A stretch of 64,000 nt of DNA from Humulus lupulus (Eukaryota > Streptophyta > Magnoliopsida > Rosales > Cannabaceae), in assembly GCF_963169125.1 (NCBI RefSeq), contig NC_084802.1, forward strand, positions 111,852,903 through 111,916,902, given 5' to 3'. Below the pieces are notes generated by a model. The model searched no databases. It saw only the letters and a list, made by a program, of their open reading frames with translations, and had not been told where the DNA came from. Every line of letters begins with the position of its first letter. Position 1 is the first letter of the stretch. Position numbers and translations under genes: made by a program. Below are positions 22,010 through 34,180 of this stretch, in pieces.

Positions 22010-22564
22010 CGCTTTAATAATTGAGCGATCACTTAAAAATTCTGAATTATTTAAATTAGCTAATCCTAAAAGTAACAGAAGACAAAAAGTTTCTAAAGAC
22101 GATGACACATATGTATGGCATCTATGATTAGGTAACATTATTCTAGATAGAATAAACCAGTTAACAAAAAATGGAACATTGAGGGAACTAACTATTGGAA
22201 CTCTTCTGGTCTACGAATCCTGTATAGAAAGTAAAATGACTAAATGTCTTTTCTCAGCGAAAGGCAATAGAGCCAAGGAACCACCAAAGCTTGTATTGAC
22301 AACTACTCAACATATGGTCATACTTACCTAATGCTTAGGAGGACATAAACTTTTGGCAAGTTTAAAGAGTTCAAAGCCAAAGCTAAGAAGTCGTTAGGTA
22401 AATATCTTGAGATTCATCGATAAGATCGAGGTGCTAAATATTTGGATTTAGAATTCAAAGATTTCATGCTGGAGCATGACATTTTATTCCAACTCACAAC
22501 ACCTGGAACGCGACAGGAACATTGTGTTTCATTGAGAAGAAACAGGACCTTGTTAGACATGGTC
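22010..22564 (+). pseudogene. R7: Ty1/copia pre-integrase and integrase remnant
   Basis: The plus strand reads TYVWHL*LGNIILDRINQL (pre-integrase block, stop in place of the usual residue before LG), VYESCIESKMTKCLFSAKGN (zinc-finger half) and RAKEPPKLVLTTTQHMV, then KFKEFKAKAKKSLGKY and SLRRNRTLLDMV. About 40 residues that would include the first catalytic Asp region are missing between TTTQHMV and the KFKEFKA block. The fragment ends exactly where R8 begins. Confidence 0.8.
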
Positions 22565-22933
22565 TGTAACAACCCAAAAATGCTAACACTAATTTTGCAT
22601 AGTAAAAGTCATTTCTAACATTTAAAAGGTCTCAAAAATCCAAATAAAAAAACTTTTACCGTAATGTGTGCACCCACTAAAAATATTTACATGAAAGCTT
22701 AAAAAATATTGTGATAAACCCAACATAGTTAAAGCATAATCAAAAGACTCATTTTGAAAGTGCAGACTCCCCAAAGGTCGGGCCACATGTACACTTTCCC
22801 CGATGCTCACTGCTCCATCTTTTCTTTGCCTTTACCTACAATATGAACAACTAGGTATGTGATAATGCTTAGTAAATCAATCTGACAAACAATATGATAT
22901 AACACAACAAGAACCAATGATCAAGTCATTGTT
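22565..22933 (-). repeat. R8 lone chromovirus LTR, part 1 (3' end of the LTR)
   Basis: On the minus strand this is the LTR's terminal part, ending GTTGTTACA. It contains CTTTGCCTTTACCTAC and GGGCCACATGTACAC (plus strand), homologous to R4 8060-8125. It is interrupted at 22933 by R9, with the R9 target duplication TTGTT at 22929-22933. Confidence 0.75.
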
Positions 22934-25186
22934 TGTAACGACCCGAATTTGCTAATCGGGCTTAGGGCCTTGATTAGTGTGCCTGGAGGGCAATAAATGA
23001 TTTATTATTCAATAATGTGTTAATGGGTGAATTAATGTGGATATATGATAGTGATGCATGTTTAGTGAGTTAAATGTGCATGTGGGCCCGTCTAGATATT
23101 AGGGGCATGAATGTGATATATGTTATATATATGTGATATGTCTGTGCAGCACGATCTGAGACAGTCCTGGGGAGCGGTTAGCCAGAGAGTCACAACGGGG
23201 TTGAGATTCCGACTCAGGGCGAGTCGAGGGGTAATTTGGGTATTAGGTGTTATGGGATTATCGGGACATGAAAATAAATATTTGGAGATATATTTGAGGA
23301 TAGAATGTCTAGGCAGGAATATTGGGGAAATTTACCATTTTGCCCTCAGGGATGTTTTGGTACCCCGAGCCATGAGGTAACCATATCGACTTAAGTCAAG
23401 TAAAACAAAACAAAGGAATAGTTTAGAAACTTTAGAAACCGACTCACCTCCTTCCAACTGAAGATAAACCTTATCTCTTCTTCACTTTCACTCCCTAAGA
23501 CAAAATTCAAGACAACTTTGGTGGAAACTAGCTTAAGCAAGGAATTGGCTGGGATTTAGGGAGCTTGGAGCATAAGGGGGCTGGTTATAAGGCTCAATTC
23601 AGCAAGAGGTAAGCTTTGATTATGGTGGATAAGTCTAGAGTTGCAGCTGGTTATTAGAGTACGCATGCTAGCAAGTTTGAATTGTTCTTGTGTGGTCTAG
23701 TTGAGTTTTGGGGTGGATTCTAATGGGTTTTGGTGTTGTTACTGAGTTATTATTGAGCTGGAGTTTATGTGTTAAATATCTGGGTTAGATAGGTGAGTTT
23801 TGGGTGAATTGGCTTGAGGAAAGGAGTAGAAAAATGGTGCAAAATCTGGGTTCGGAGGTGAGAGCCGCGGCCCTAAGAGGGGTGCGCCGCGGCCCGTGTG
23901 CGCGCGCGGCCATGGGAGGCCGAGAAGGTTCATGCGCGCCGCGGTGCCTGGTGGACGCGCCGCGGCCCGTGTGGGGGTCAGTGAGGTGCTAGCCTCTGTT
24001 TCGAGGCTAGCCGCGACTCTTGTGGGTGGGGTCGCGGCCCTTTGTGCCAATTTGAGTTTTAAGGGTATTTTAGGCTTGGGAACTCAAGGGGTAAAGCTCG
24101 GGATGGATTATATCACCTGGATTGATAGAATTCAAGGACCCGGAGGTTAGGGTTATGGCTCGAAGTTATTTGTTGGATTAGAATTTGATGGATGGACATT
24201 GTTAATGTGTTGTGACTAGAGTTTCGGCGAGACTCACGTTGGAGGACTGTGCTCGGGGCATCGGTGCTCAGGTAGCTCGGAACTCAGGTAAGAGAACCCT
24301 TGTTCCCATAGATCTTGTGTGCAGGGCTGAGCCCAACGTGTTTGAATGGACTGATATGTAGGGCTGAGCCTAGTGTGTTTGAATGGATTGATATGCAGGG
24401 CCGAGCCCAATATGTTATAACTGCGGGGCGTAGCCCTTTATCTGATTATGCTAGAATTCTATACTTGCTTGTTATGCTATGTGTATTATGATCTGAATGG
24501 TCAGCTTGAGCCGTGAACGGTGTAGACCGAGGATGGCGAGGGGCCGGGAATGGCATTAGGCACGTTGAGTGCAAGGCCGAGAATGGCAAGGGGCCAGGAG
24601 CAGCGTTGAGCACGTGGGGTGCGAGTTGCCAGGGCGAGTCCCTAGAAGGATACCTGGGATATCCTTACGGTGAGGTTCGCAAACCCAGGGCTTGGTAAAC
24701 GCCTGGAATGGCTAGGCCATATGTGTTTAGCCAATTGGTGGCCTATTTATATGCGTGATATATATGTTGCATATGTTATCTGTTTGAGGGTTCTCTTGAT
24801 GGGCCTCGGCTCACAAATGCTCTATGGTGCAGGTAAGGGTAAAGAGAAGATCAACCAACCATGAGTATAGCAGCCGTGGGGCGGCGTGTACATGTTTGGC
24901 CAGCCTGGCTGCCACGGCCAGAGGATTTTTGGGAGATGCTTGTAAATAAACTCTGATTTTGTCGTCTACTCGACTTGGTTTAGTTAATATGTTGTAAACA
25001 TTTCTAAACTGTATTTTGGGATCCCAAATGTAAATCTTTTATGATTTTCTATGGAAATGATTATTTCTAAGGTTTTTCCTCTGTTTACCGCTTAATTACA
25101 CTGTTTGATCTAAAACCTCGATTAGCGAGATGAAAGCACGTTTTTAAACTCACTTAGTAACGGCTCTAAGGAAGTAGGGCGTTACA
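22934..25186 (+). repeat. R9 5' LTR (2253 bp)
   Basis: Starts TGTAACGACCCGAATTTGC, ends GGGCGTTACA. It includes a very GC-rich stretch (about 23850-24050, GCCGCGGC and CGCGCGCGG) and two short tandem arrays at about 24303-24420 and 24510-24610. Open frames in the GC-rich part recur in the 3' LTR but do not look like genes. Confidence 0.92.
24303..24610 (+). repeat. Short tandem arrays in the R9 5' LTR
   Basis: About three copies of a 37-bp unit (GCAGGGCTGAGCCCA...TGTTTGAATGGA.TGATAT) are followed, after about 100 bp, by two copies of a roughly 48-bp unit (GAGGGGCCGGGAATGGC...GGCACGTTGAGTGC). The same arrays lie in the 3' LTR at about 31120-31440. Confidence 0.75.
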
Positions 25187-25189
25187 ACT

Positions 25190-25201
25190 TGGTATCAGAG
25201 C
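25190..25201 (+). other. R9 primer-binding site (tRNA-iMet)
   Basis: TGGTATCAGAGC, three bases after the LTR end, is the complement of the 3' end of plant initiator tRNA-Met, the usual primer for this lineage. Confidence 0.9.
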
Positions 25202-28200
25202 GAGCCAAGGTTATTGGTTCTGGAGATTGACCGAACATGTAAACACGCAGTCAGTGACAGGCTTAACTCAGGGTTGGTTGGTAAGATTGGTTAATATGTT
25301 TGAATATGTATTTGAATGCCCTGTTTGCCTGCTTATCTTATATATAGAGCATGATAAATGAGTTAACATATGCATGAGATATTGATAGGGCCTGGCCCTT
25401 GACTATTGCATGATTAGATTGAAGTGTGCTCAATAGCATTGCTATTGCATGTGGAAGAGTGTTGGGATAATGGTTTGCATACTGAGTGTGTGTGGTTAAC
25501 TGCCTAAATTGAATCCATATGTAATATCTGATTATTGGCCTGTAGGAGGCATAATGAAACATGAGTATACTTAGTTGTGGTATAATTGGGTAGCTAAATG
25601 TATGGTATTGTGGATTTGGCTTAATATGTTGTATGTGTGTATGAATATTGTGATTTTTGGACCTGGAAGTGGTTTGGTTCGGAGTGTGAACCTCAAGGTA
25701 GAGAAGTTTAGTTAGCGGTGGCGGATGAACTTAGATTGTTTGCATCCGGGATGGTTAAGTAGACCTGGCATCGTAATACAGGAGAGTTGCAGATGATAGT
25801 TGGGGTTGGAAATTTCCATCTACCCTGAAAGTCCGGAGATGTCCGCTAGCATATGAGTAAATGGTATCGGTACAGTATAAGGATACAGACAGATAAAGAA
25901 TAGTAACTGGAAGGCTTAAGAGGTGTTAACCTCTGGTTGGAGAGGAAAGTTTGGGTTGCCTAGGAATTGTTTAGTGGATGGACAGAGCTAACTTCATTAT
26001 TGGTTATATAGAGGTGAAAGGTCATAACTAAAGAATTATGCTAAGTACTTGTGACAGGAGGATACTAGAAAGTGGTGTTCAGGTTGAGATATTGGCGTGA
26101 TGGGTTGGAAAGAACCCAAATGGGGATCCGATAAAATAAGTTATAAGGACGAGGAGATTAATAAATCTGTGAGCTTGATTTGAAATGATAAAACAATGAC
26201 AACCTGTGTTAGTGAGTGTTAGGAGTTGGGTACCTTACTTTGGAAATTTATGCAAGTGGTGGTGGTTGGAAATAATGACCCATGAAGGTATTGAATTCTA
26301 GAATGGTACAGGGTAACAGGGTCGCTCCAGTGTATTAGATCTTCGGTGGTATTTGAGTGGCGGAGAGAGCCATGTTATTTGAGATCTGTGGAATGAGGTA
26401 AAGAGCATGAGTGCTACAGGGCAAGGGATGTGAAAGACAGTGTTTCTATTGGTAGAATTCGGTAAGGACAAATTCTCAGTTTTTGAGGTAGAAGGACCCC
26501 AGACAGTGCTAGGGCACCTGATTTGTGATTGGAAAGGAGCATGATTGAAAAGGTAGTTATCAAGATGGTGATAGGAATCAGGGAGGTTACTTGGTATGCA
26601 CCTGAGGGAGAGGATGCCACCTGAGAGGATGTCGGGTGAGGGCACGACTTCTAAATGAAATAATTCGGTATGTTAGGATGGATTTTTCATGGTAAGGGAA
26701 CGAAAGACTAGAATGCCTCGTCACACTCGAAGTTTGAGGCCGATTCCTCGAAGATGAGTATTTAGCTGGATGTTTCATGTTTTAGTCATGTAACGAGCTA
26801 GAGGAACTCAGTGTTGAGAATGTTCTGAGAAGGAGTTATATATAGAGAGTTTGCCTCAAGGGTGCTGTGTGAGAAGCTGAGGATAAGACCATTTATTGAG
26901 GAGGAATAAGGAACTTCTGGTAGATGAATTAGGGTACAAGTAATTAAGAAGTTCATAGTGAGAACAATAGAGTTCGTCTTAAGGAAGTCTCAACATGAGG
27001 CAGAGTGAAAGTGGATCTGTTAAGAGACAACCATGGATTATAAGGGATATCATTTCGAGTATTTTAATTAGACTGAATGGAAACTGAGCTAACCAGTGGG
27101 GAACTTGTATAGGTATATAAGGAAAGATTGGGGTTATTACAAAGTCGGGCTACAGGTAGATTTGGTATCAGGAATGTTGTGGAAGACGGCACTGGCTGAC
27201 AGAAAGAATTACTTGAAGCAATTAAAGAAATTTGACCTTGGATTAGTCAGAGCATTATATGGCGAGAATTGTTGGCATCAACAGTTAAGAATGAAAAGTT
27301 TGATATTGGGTACAAGATGGGGCAATGTCTCCAGGAGTTGATCTGCGACCTGGTTATTACCAGTTGGAAATCAAAGAGAGAGACATTTTGGGAATCTTTA
27401 TTTTGAACTGAGTAAGGTGCAAGGGGTTGGTAACAAAGATTCTAGAATGGTTCAAGCGACAGCAGCACAGGTAAGTTCTTAAGTAGAGAATATTAGAACG
27501 GTATGGGCAAGTCCCCTTCTAGTTCACGAGCAGTATATGTGGACTACTCGCAGACGGAAATGGAGAGCGAATGACTATTACGCTGAGGACGTTAGTACCA
27601 AGGAAGCAGGGTCACAGGTAAGGTTCTACTAAGTTTTAGTTTGGGTTTCGTCAGGAGTACTCAGAGTAGAGCTATAAGAGGAAAGGACAGGTATGAGAAG
27701 ATTTGATCTGAAATCATGAAGAAGCTAATGAAGAACATCTGTAGAACAGAAGGGGTAACAAGACTGGCAAGTGCATCATCTAACGCATAGGTATCTTCGC
27801 AGACAACTACATCAGAGATGGGAAGAACAGTAAAACTTGAGGCTAGACGGAATGAATGGTGTCAAATCAGAATTTAGAAGACAAGGTAAGAGTTAATTGG
27901 TATCTGGTGATGCAGGAATATGTGTGTGTCATGGTTAAGTATAAAGGGATAGCATAAAGGACCTGATCTATGATGAGTGTATGGAACCGTGTGGGGGTGC
28001 ACCACAGGTTGGGCACGCCCAGGCTCAGATTGGCGCGAGGATGGGCCGAACCTCGGGGGAGGTGAAAGAATGGAACATGGTTGATATACTTGGAATGTTA
28101 AGTTGACAGTTATGCATTGCATAAGGTACTTGAGTGTTGGGTTGTTAGTAAGAAAGATAATCTTGAGACTAAAATTTAGTGGAACGTAGCAGATGGAAAG

Positions 28201-29722
28201 TTGATGTTATAAGTCTTCGACTGTGCGAGGAGGAGATTTAATATGAGGTGGATCTCTTACGTGGAAGGTGTGTGTCAGTTAGAAGAGTGCCACAGGTTAC
28301 AATGGAGTGGACAGGATAACGATTGAAACTGGTATAGTGTTAGTGTGTGGTGATGAACACATATGTTTTCTTTGGATAATGCAATCCAAAGCTTTGGTTT
28401 TGTGGAAACAGGGAAGAACCCTACGAGTATTATACGAGATAAAGTACAAGAACCAGATAAATAGACCAAAGAGAATTTTGTATGGAGATGGGAATTATAA
28501 GTGGGTGTTGTTTCACCTCCTAGGGTTTGTGGTACTGGAAGGTTGTAGCTGATGGCAGAACCTGAGATACTCGAATATTGAAAAGTAAAATAATACGATG
28601 ATGGATCATAAGAATGGATCACATTAGACTGTAAATATGGTGATGGATCAGGGGAGGAGTTGTAACTCAGCTGAATAAGATGGCATACTTTGGTTTGTAT
28701 AAATTGGTAATGAAATAGGGCATTGGTAATGATGAATTGAGACCCTATAGTTTCTAAGTTATGGAAAGGGACCTGAGATCAAGGAAAACAGAGTAGTAAT
28801 CTGGAATTTCTGATTGATTGCAGGAAGGATATCAATCTGAGGGCTTAACAATTATGTTAAGGGTTTAAGCATTGAAGGTGCAACTTTTAGAATATCAAAG
28901 GAGGTGTATTCTTTGATGAGACAGTCACGGTATTGGATGCTAGAGTACAGCTAAGGTGACAAGGCATAAGACTTGGTAAGATAAAAGCAAAGAATTAAGA
29001 GTTAGTGGACACTGCGGTTCAGTAATAATTCAGAGGAAAAGCAAAGAGGATTTTGGAATTCTTAGGGCAGGGGATGTCTGCCTATCTTAAAGTTTATAGG
29101 AACCTGTAAACTGTTAACTTTGGAGTGCGGGGTTCCAGAATGGGAGTTGTATATTCCTCCAAGTTATGCAGCGAGGAAGAGTATGATAGTGAGGAAAGAA
29201 AAATGGAGTTATGATTTTCGTTTCGACAAGAGTTCTAAAGTCGTATTAAGGATTTGGCCGCGGGCCTATAAGTTGATCTTATCCTAGTAAGGATGATGAT
29301 TCATAAATATTTTGACATTGAGAATAATCAACGAAGAGACTAATGTGAACTAAGCAGACACTGGAGTTCTGAAGACTTAACGTATAAGTAAAAGTTAAAG
29401 AAAGTATGGTTATCAAACAAGATCATGTGGAACAAGATTGTACTCGGACGTGGGTAATATTAATGATTAAGGGTAAAGGCATTGAACCTTGGGAATTATC
29501 ATCAGAGGTATGAGGTATACAGCTTGATGTGCTCAAGTAAATTTCAAGAACGAAGTTATATTAAGGAGGGGATAGTATAAAGTCTTGCGGGACAAGACCA
29601 CCGCCTTGGTGAAAGTGCTGTGGAGAAACAGAAAGATTGAGGAGGCGACATGGGAATTTGAGACAGAGATGAGGGAGCGGAATCCCGAGTTGTTCAAGTA
29701 ATTTCGAGGACGAAATTCCCTT
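25202..29722 (+). pseudogene. R9 internal region: chromovirus gag-pol decayed almost beyond recognition
   Basis: Only two patches can be named. At about 27325-27400 the plus strand reads GVDLRPGYYQLEIKERDI, the RT block known as DLRSGYHQL. At about 29595-29700 it reads LVKVLWRNRKIEEATWEFE, then NPELFK and a TAA stop, the chromodomain-like tail of chromovirus integrase. Gag, protease, the RT active site and the integrase core were not found; the longest plus-strand open frame is about 81 codons. No alternative gene is seen. Confidence 0.75.
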
Positions 29723-29734
29723 AAGGAGGGGATA
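29723..29734 (+). other. R9 polypurine tract
   Basis: AAGGAGGGGATA is followed by GT and the 3' LTR start TGTAACG. It matches R4's tract. Confidence 0.88.
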
Positions 29735-29736
29735 GT

Positions 29737-31989
29737 TGTAACGACCCGAATTTGCTAATCGGGCTTAGGGCCTTGATTAGTGTGCCTAGAGGGCAATAAA
29801 TGATTTATTATGCTTTAATGTGTTAATGGGTGAATTAATGTGGATATATGATAGTGATGCATGTTTAGTGAGTTAAATGTGCATGTGGGCCCGTCTAGAT
29901 ATTAGGGGCATGAATGTAATATATGTTATATATATGTGATATGTCCGTGCAGCATGATCGGCGACAGTCCTGGGGAGCGGTTAGCTAGAGAGTCACAACG
30001 GGGTTGAAGTTCCGGCTCGGGGCGAGTCGAGGGGTAATTTGGGTATTAGGTGTTATGGGATTATCGGGACATGAAAATAAATATTTGGAGATATATTTGA
30101 GGATAGAATGTCTAGGCAGGAATATTGGGGAAATTTACCATTTTTCCCTCAGGGATGTTTTGGTACCCCGAGCCATGAGGTAACCATATCGACTTAAGTC
30201 AAGTAAAACAAAACAAAGGAATAGTTTAGAAACTTTAGAAACCGACTCACCTCCTTCCAACTGAAGATAAACCTTATCTCTTCTTCACTTTCACTCCCTA
30301 AGACAAAAGTCAAGACAACTTTGGTGGAAACTAGCTTAAGCAAGGAATTGGCTGGGATTTAGGGAGCTTGGAACATAAGGGGGCTGGTTCTAAGGCTCAA
30401 TTCAGCAAGAGGTAAGCTTTGATTATGGTGGATAAGTCTAGAGTTGCAGCTGGTTATTAGGGTATGCATGCTAGCAAGTTTGAATTGTTCTTGTGTGGTC
30501 TAGTTGAGTTTTGGGGTGAATTCTAATGGGTTTTGGTGTTGTTACTGAGTTATTATTGAGCTGGGGTTTATGTGTTAAATATCTGGGTTACATAGGTGAG
30601 TTTTGGGTGAATTGGCTTGAGGAAAGGAGTAGAAAAATGGTGCAAAATATGGGTTCGGAGGTGAGAGCCACAGCCCTAGGAGGGGTGCGCCGCGGCCCGT
30701 GTGCGCGCGCGGCCATGGGAGGCCGAGAAGGTTCATGCGCGCTGCGGCGCCTGGTGGGCGCGCCGTGGCCTGTGTGGGGGTCAGTGAGGTGCTAGCCTCT
30801 GTTCCGAGGCCAGCCGCGGCTCTTGTGGGTGGGGTCGTGGCCCTTTGTGCCAATTTGAGTTTTAAGGTTATTTTAGGCTTGGGAACTCAAGGGGTAAAGC
30901 TCGGGATGGATTATATCACCCGGATTGATAGAATTCAAGGACCCGGAGGTTAGGGTTATGGCTCTAAGTTATTTGTTGGATTAGAATTTGATGGATGGAC
31001 ATTGTTAATGTGTTGTGACTAGAGTTTCGGTGAGGCTCACGTTGGAGGACTGTGCTCGGGGCATCGGTGCTCAGGAAGCTCGGAACTCAGGTAAGAGAAC
31101 CCTTGTTCCCATAGAGCTTGTGTGCAGGGCTAAGCCCAATGTGTTTGAATGGATTGATATGCAGGGCTGAGCCTAGTGTGTTTGAATGGATTGATATGCA
31201 GGGTCGAGCCCAATATGTTATAACTGTGGGGCGTGGCCCTTTATCTGATTATGCTAGAATTCTATACTTGCTTGTTATGCTATGTGTATTATGATCTGAA
31301 TGGTCGGCTTCAGCAGGGAACGGTGTAGACCGAGGACGACGAGGGGCCGGGAATGGCGTCAGGCACGTTGAGTGCAAGGCCGAGAACGGAAAGGGGCCGG
31401 GAGCAGCGTTGAGGACGTGGGGTGCGAGTTTCCAGGGCGAGTCCTTAGAAGGATACCTGGGATATCCTCACGGCGAGGTCCGCAAACCCAGGGCTTGGTA
31501 AACGCCTGGAACGGCTAGGCCGTATGTGTTTAGCCAATTGGTGGCCTATTTATATGCGTGATATATGTGTTTCATATGTTATCTATTTGTGGGTTCTCTT
31601 GCTGGGCCACGGCTCATAGATGCTCTATGGTGCAGGTAAGGGTAAAGAGAAGATCAACCAACCATGAGTATAGCAGCCGTGGGGCGGCGTGTACATGTTT
31701 GGCCAGCCTCGCTGCCACGGCCAGGGGATTTTTGGGAGATGCTTGTAAATAAACTCTGATTTTGTCGTCTAGTCGACTTGGTTTAGTTAATTTCTTGTAA
31801 ACATTTCTAAACTGTATTTTGGGATCCCAAATGTAAACCTTTTATGATTTTCTATGGAAATTATTATTTCTAAGGTTTTTCCTCTGTTTACCGCTTAATT
31901 ACACTGTTTGATCTAAAACCTCCATTAGCAAGATGAAAGCACGTTTTTAAACTCACTTAGTAACGGCTGTAAGGAAGTAGTGCGTTACA
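29737..31989 (+). repeat. R9 3' LTR (2253 bp)
   Basis: Same length and ends as the 5' LTR. In the first 300 bp or so I count about 14 differences, mostly transitions; the following few hundred bp differ far less. It ends GTGCGTTACA, followed by the target duplication TTGTT (31990-31994). Confidence 0.92.
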
Positions 31990-31994
31990 TTGTT

Positions 31995-32986
31995 CGTACA
32001 ACAGATAATTTACATACATAGGGTTTCAGATAAATCAGAGCCCTAATCAAACAATTAAAAAATGCCTAAGCATCCTGGTGGTATCTTAATACCTTGAGCA
32101 GAATTAGCGAAACATAAACCTTGCAGGAAATCCAAAATATCACATAATAGAGTAGTAACCATATAATAAAATTGGCCCTAAAAGCCAATTTAGGAGTTTC
32201 CAAAATCATTCCCTAGTATCCCAGCTTAAATCATAGTGGAGACTCAAGTCTATGCACTGATATCTAAATCATGAATTCTTCTCAAGGGTAACCATTGTTT
32301 ATATATGGAATTTATGCTAACTTAAACGAGCCGTGTCCTGTGCCCAGTTAATATCATGTTCGCATATCATGTTCGCATATCATGTTCACATACTAACTTA
32401 AACGAGTCGCGTCCTGTGCACAGTTAATATCATGTTCGCATACTAACTTAAACGAGTCGCGTCTTAGGCCGTTAATATGATGTTCGCATAACATTAGCAC
32501 AGTTATACAACATATATACCCAGATACAGGGAAACTCAGTCCCGACAAAGCCTCACAAGGGTGCAGTATTCTTACCTTGAATTTTGAGTGGAGATAATAG
32601 AACGGTCCCGAGCACGATCCTCAGTCTCGAGCCTTGGCGATAAACCTAGTCATAGTGGCCAATGGGTAATCGTCAACTTTTAATCCAAATAAATACTTAG
32701 GAGACAAAAAATAGCCTTCGGGACCTCAATTTCTACTAAACCGGGTAGAGAAATTGTCCTGAGTGCTTACGTTCGAACCCCCGAGCCTCACCATTCCTAA
32801 ACCCAATCTAAGGTAAAATCCCCTAGGCGGGCCGCGACTTGACCCTCAGGGTTGCGGCGCGCCCCCAGGTCAGAGGCTAAAACTTCAAGCATCAAGGGGG
32901 CCGGGCCGCGACTTGCCCCCTAGGGACGCGACGCGCCCTCAAAACAGAGAGCACTCCTAGGTGTTCTAGGCATGTGGGCCGCGGCG
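31995..32986 (-). repeat. R8 lone chromovirus LTR, part 2
   Basis: Continues R8 after R9. It contains TAGCCTTCGGGACCTCA and CTACTAAACCGGGTAG (plus strand), aligned in order with R4's LTR at 8815-8855, and a GC-rich patch (GGGCCGCGACTTG) as in the related LTRs. It is interrupted at 32986 by R10, whose target duplication CGGCG is at 32982-32986. Confidence 0.8.
32311..32487. repeat. 50-bp tandem repeat with a nested 13-bp repeat, inside R8
   Basis: A 50-bp unit (CTAACTTAAACGAGTCGCG...GTTAATATCATGTTCGCATA) occurs about three times. In the first copy the terminal TCATGTTCGCATA is itself repeated three times. Confidence 0.8.
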
Positions 32987-34160
32987 TGTAACATGCCGGC
33001 CTTGATGTCATGTTACAAGCTAGGATGGCGCTCGGTCAGAAGCGCACGCGAGGGTGCAGGCTGGTGAGCATGCTGATGCCTAGTTTGTACAGCAGTGGCA
33101 TTTTCGTAAATATCTTCAATATTGCTCGGAAATGGACGGGACATGGTAGGTTCCATGTTGAAGGGTCAATGAACGCAATGGTATGATCAGATTTGGGAGA
33201 TTCGGAGAATTGGCGAGCTGGAAGCCAAATATGTCTCCCAAGCGAAAATCATATATGTTCCTAGTAGAAGGCTAAAAGCTCAGAAGGCTCTTCGTAGGGG
33301 GAGCACCTGGTGTCAGCTCTCCACCACCCCCTGGCGCAGGTGCGTTAAGTGAGCTACAACTAGTTGGGAGGACTAGTGGGGCGGGCATATGAGGACCACG
33401 AGGGAACTCATATGTCTCCATGAGTAGGAGTACTCATGGACATTACCGGGCCGCCCCGGTAGTGCGTCGAAGTATGCTGCCAGAGGTTTAAGGGTACGGT
33501 TCCCTTGGCTTGCCGGGATGCCGCTTGCATGGAACGTGACCCAAACCTTCGAGAGATGTCGTGGTGCGCCATGGCCACGAATCTCGACACGAGATGGCAC
33601 GTGAAGTCATTCGTGGGACTTGTTAGCATGCAAGCATTGGAGGGTGCACTATGCTTGAGTAGGACAGAGGTCCAATGTATGCTACTTGTTTGGCAGCCAG
33701 TCTCAAGGGCCTACCAACATGCACGATGGTATGGTGCCTTGAGGATTGGACCATGGATGTATGGGAGTCCTTGGTCTGTGACGTGAGCTAATCGGATAGT
33801 ATCGAATGGGACATGATGGGAGGTGTTGGCACGTCAGCTTGGTGTTGGCTCTTAGCCACACATGCTACCTTGACTTGCGAATTTCTGGGTGGGCATTAAT
33901 GTTGGGATTTGCCTCGCCATAGTGAGAACCTATGGACAGTGTTAGTGTCTTGGCTAGATAGCCTTGATGCATGATTGCACTCATAGATGCTTGAGAGCAT
34001 GACTCAGCGAGAGTTGTTCGAGAGACGGAAGTGTGCAGAGGCACACGGTCGCGCGAAAAATGTGCCCATGGTTATTCGAATGGTTGGAAGGATGACCTTG
34101 GCTCAGAGGAGTCAAGGTGCCGCACGGGCATTTCCGTTGTCAAAATGTCAGCCCGTGACA
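32987..34160 (+). repeat. R10 5' LTR (1174 bp)
   Basis: Starts TGTAACATG, ends CCCGTGACA. The first bases form an inverted pair (TGTAACAT at 32987-32994, ATGTTACA at 33010-33017). Two perfect hairpins lie at 33418-33439 and 33444-33461. Open frames here are repeated in the 3' LTR but look non-coding. Confidence 0.92.
33418..33461 (+). other. Two adjacent perfect hairpins in the R10 LTR
   Basis: CCATGAGTA-GGAG-TACTCATGG (9-bp stem, 33418-33439), then after four bases TACCGGG-CCGC-CCCGGTA (7-bp stem, 33444-33461). Both are kept in the 3' LTR at 37311-37332 and 37337-37354. Confidence 0.8.
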
Positions 34161-34162
34161 GT

Positions 34163-34180
34163 TGGTATCAGAGCCAGGTT
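34163..34180 (+). other. R10 primer-binding site (tRNA-iMet)
   Basis: TGGTATCAGAGCCAGGTT begins two bases after the LTR and, from what I know of plant initiator tRNA-Met, should match 17 of 18 bases of its 3' end. Its last seven bases take part in a 9-bp stem, CCAGGTTCA (34174-34182) with TGAACCTGG (34196-34204). Confidence 0.88.

Larger units (their letters stand above)
22934..31989 (+). mobile_element. R9: structurally complete chromovirus-type LTR retrotransposon without usable genes (9,056 bp)
   Basis: Two LTRs of identical length (2253 bp, 22934-25186 and 29737-31989), TGTAACG/CGTTACA ends, an initiator-tRNA-Met primer site, a polypurine tract and a perfect 5-bp target duplication TTGTT (22929-22933 and 31990-31994). 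The 4,550-bp internal region keeps only scraps of RT and the integrase tail and is full of stops. R9 is inserted in R8. The LTRs are much better matched than the internal region's decay would predict. Confidence 0.93.

Noticed and set aside
20401..22564. R6 and R7 as one copia element with 20847-21291 as its 5' LTR
   Set aside because: No primer-binding site follows 21291, and a polypurine tract precedes 20847, so this LTR closes an element on its left.
23772..24150. Open frames in the GC-rich part of the R9 LTRs, repeated near 30526-30953
   Set aside because: Present in both LTR copies on both strands, as expected of GC-rich DNA lacking stops; no known protein motif.
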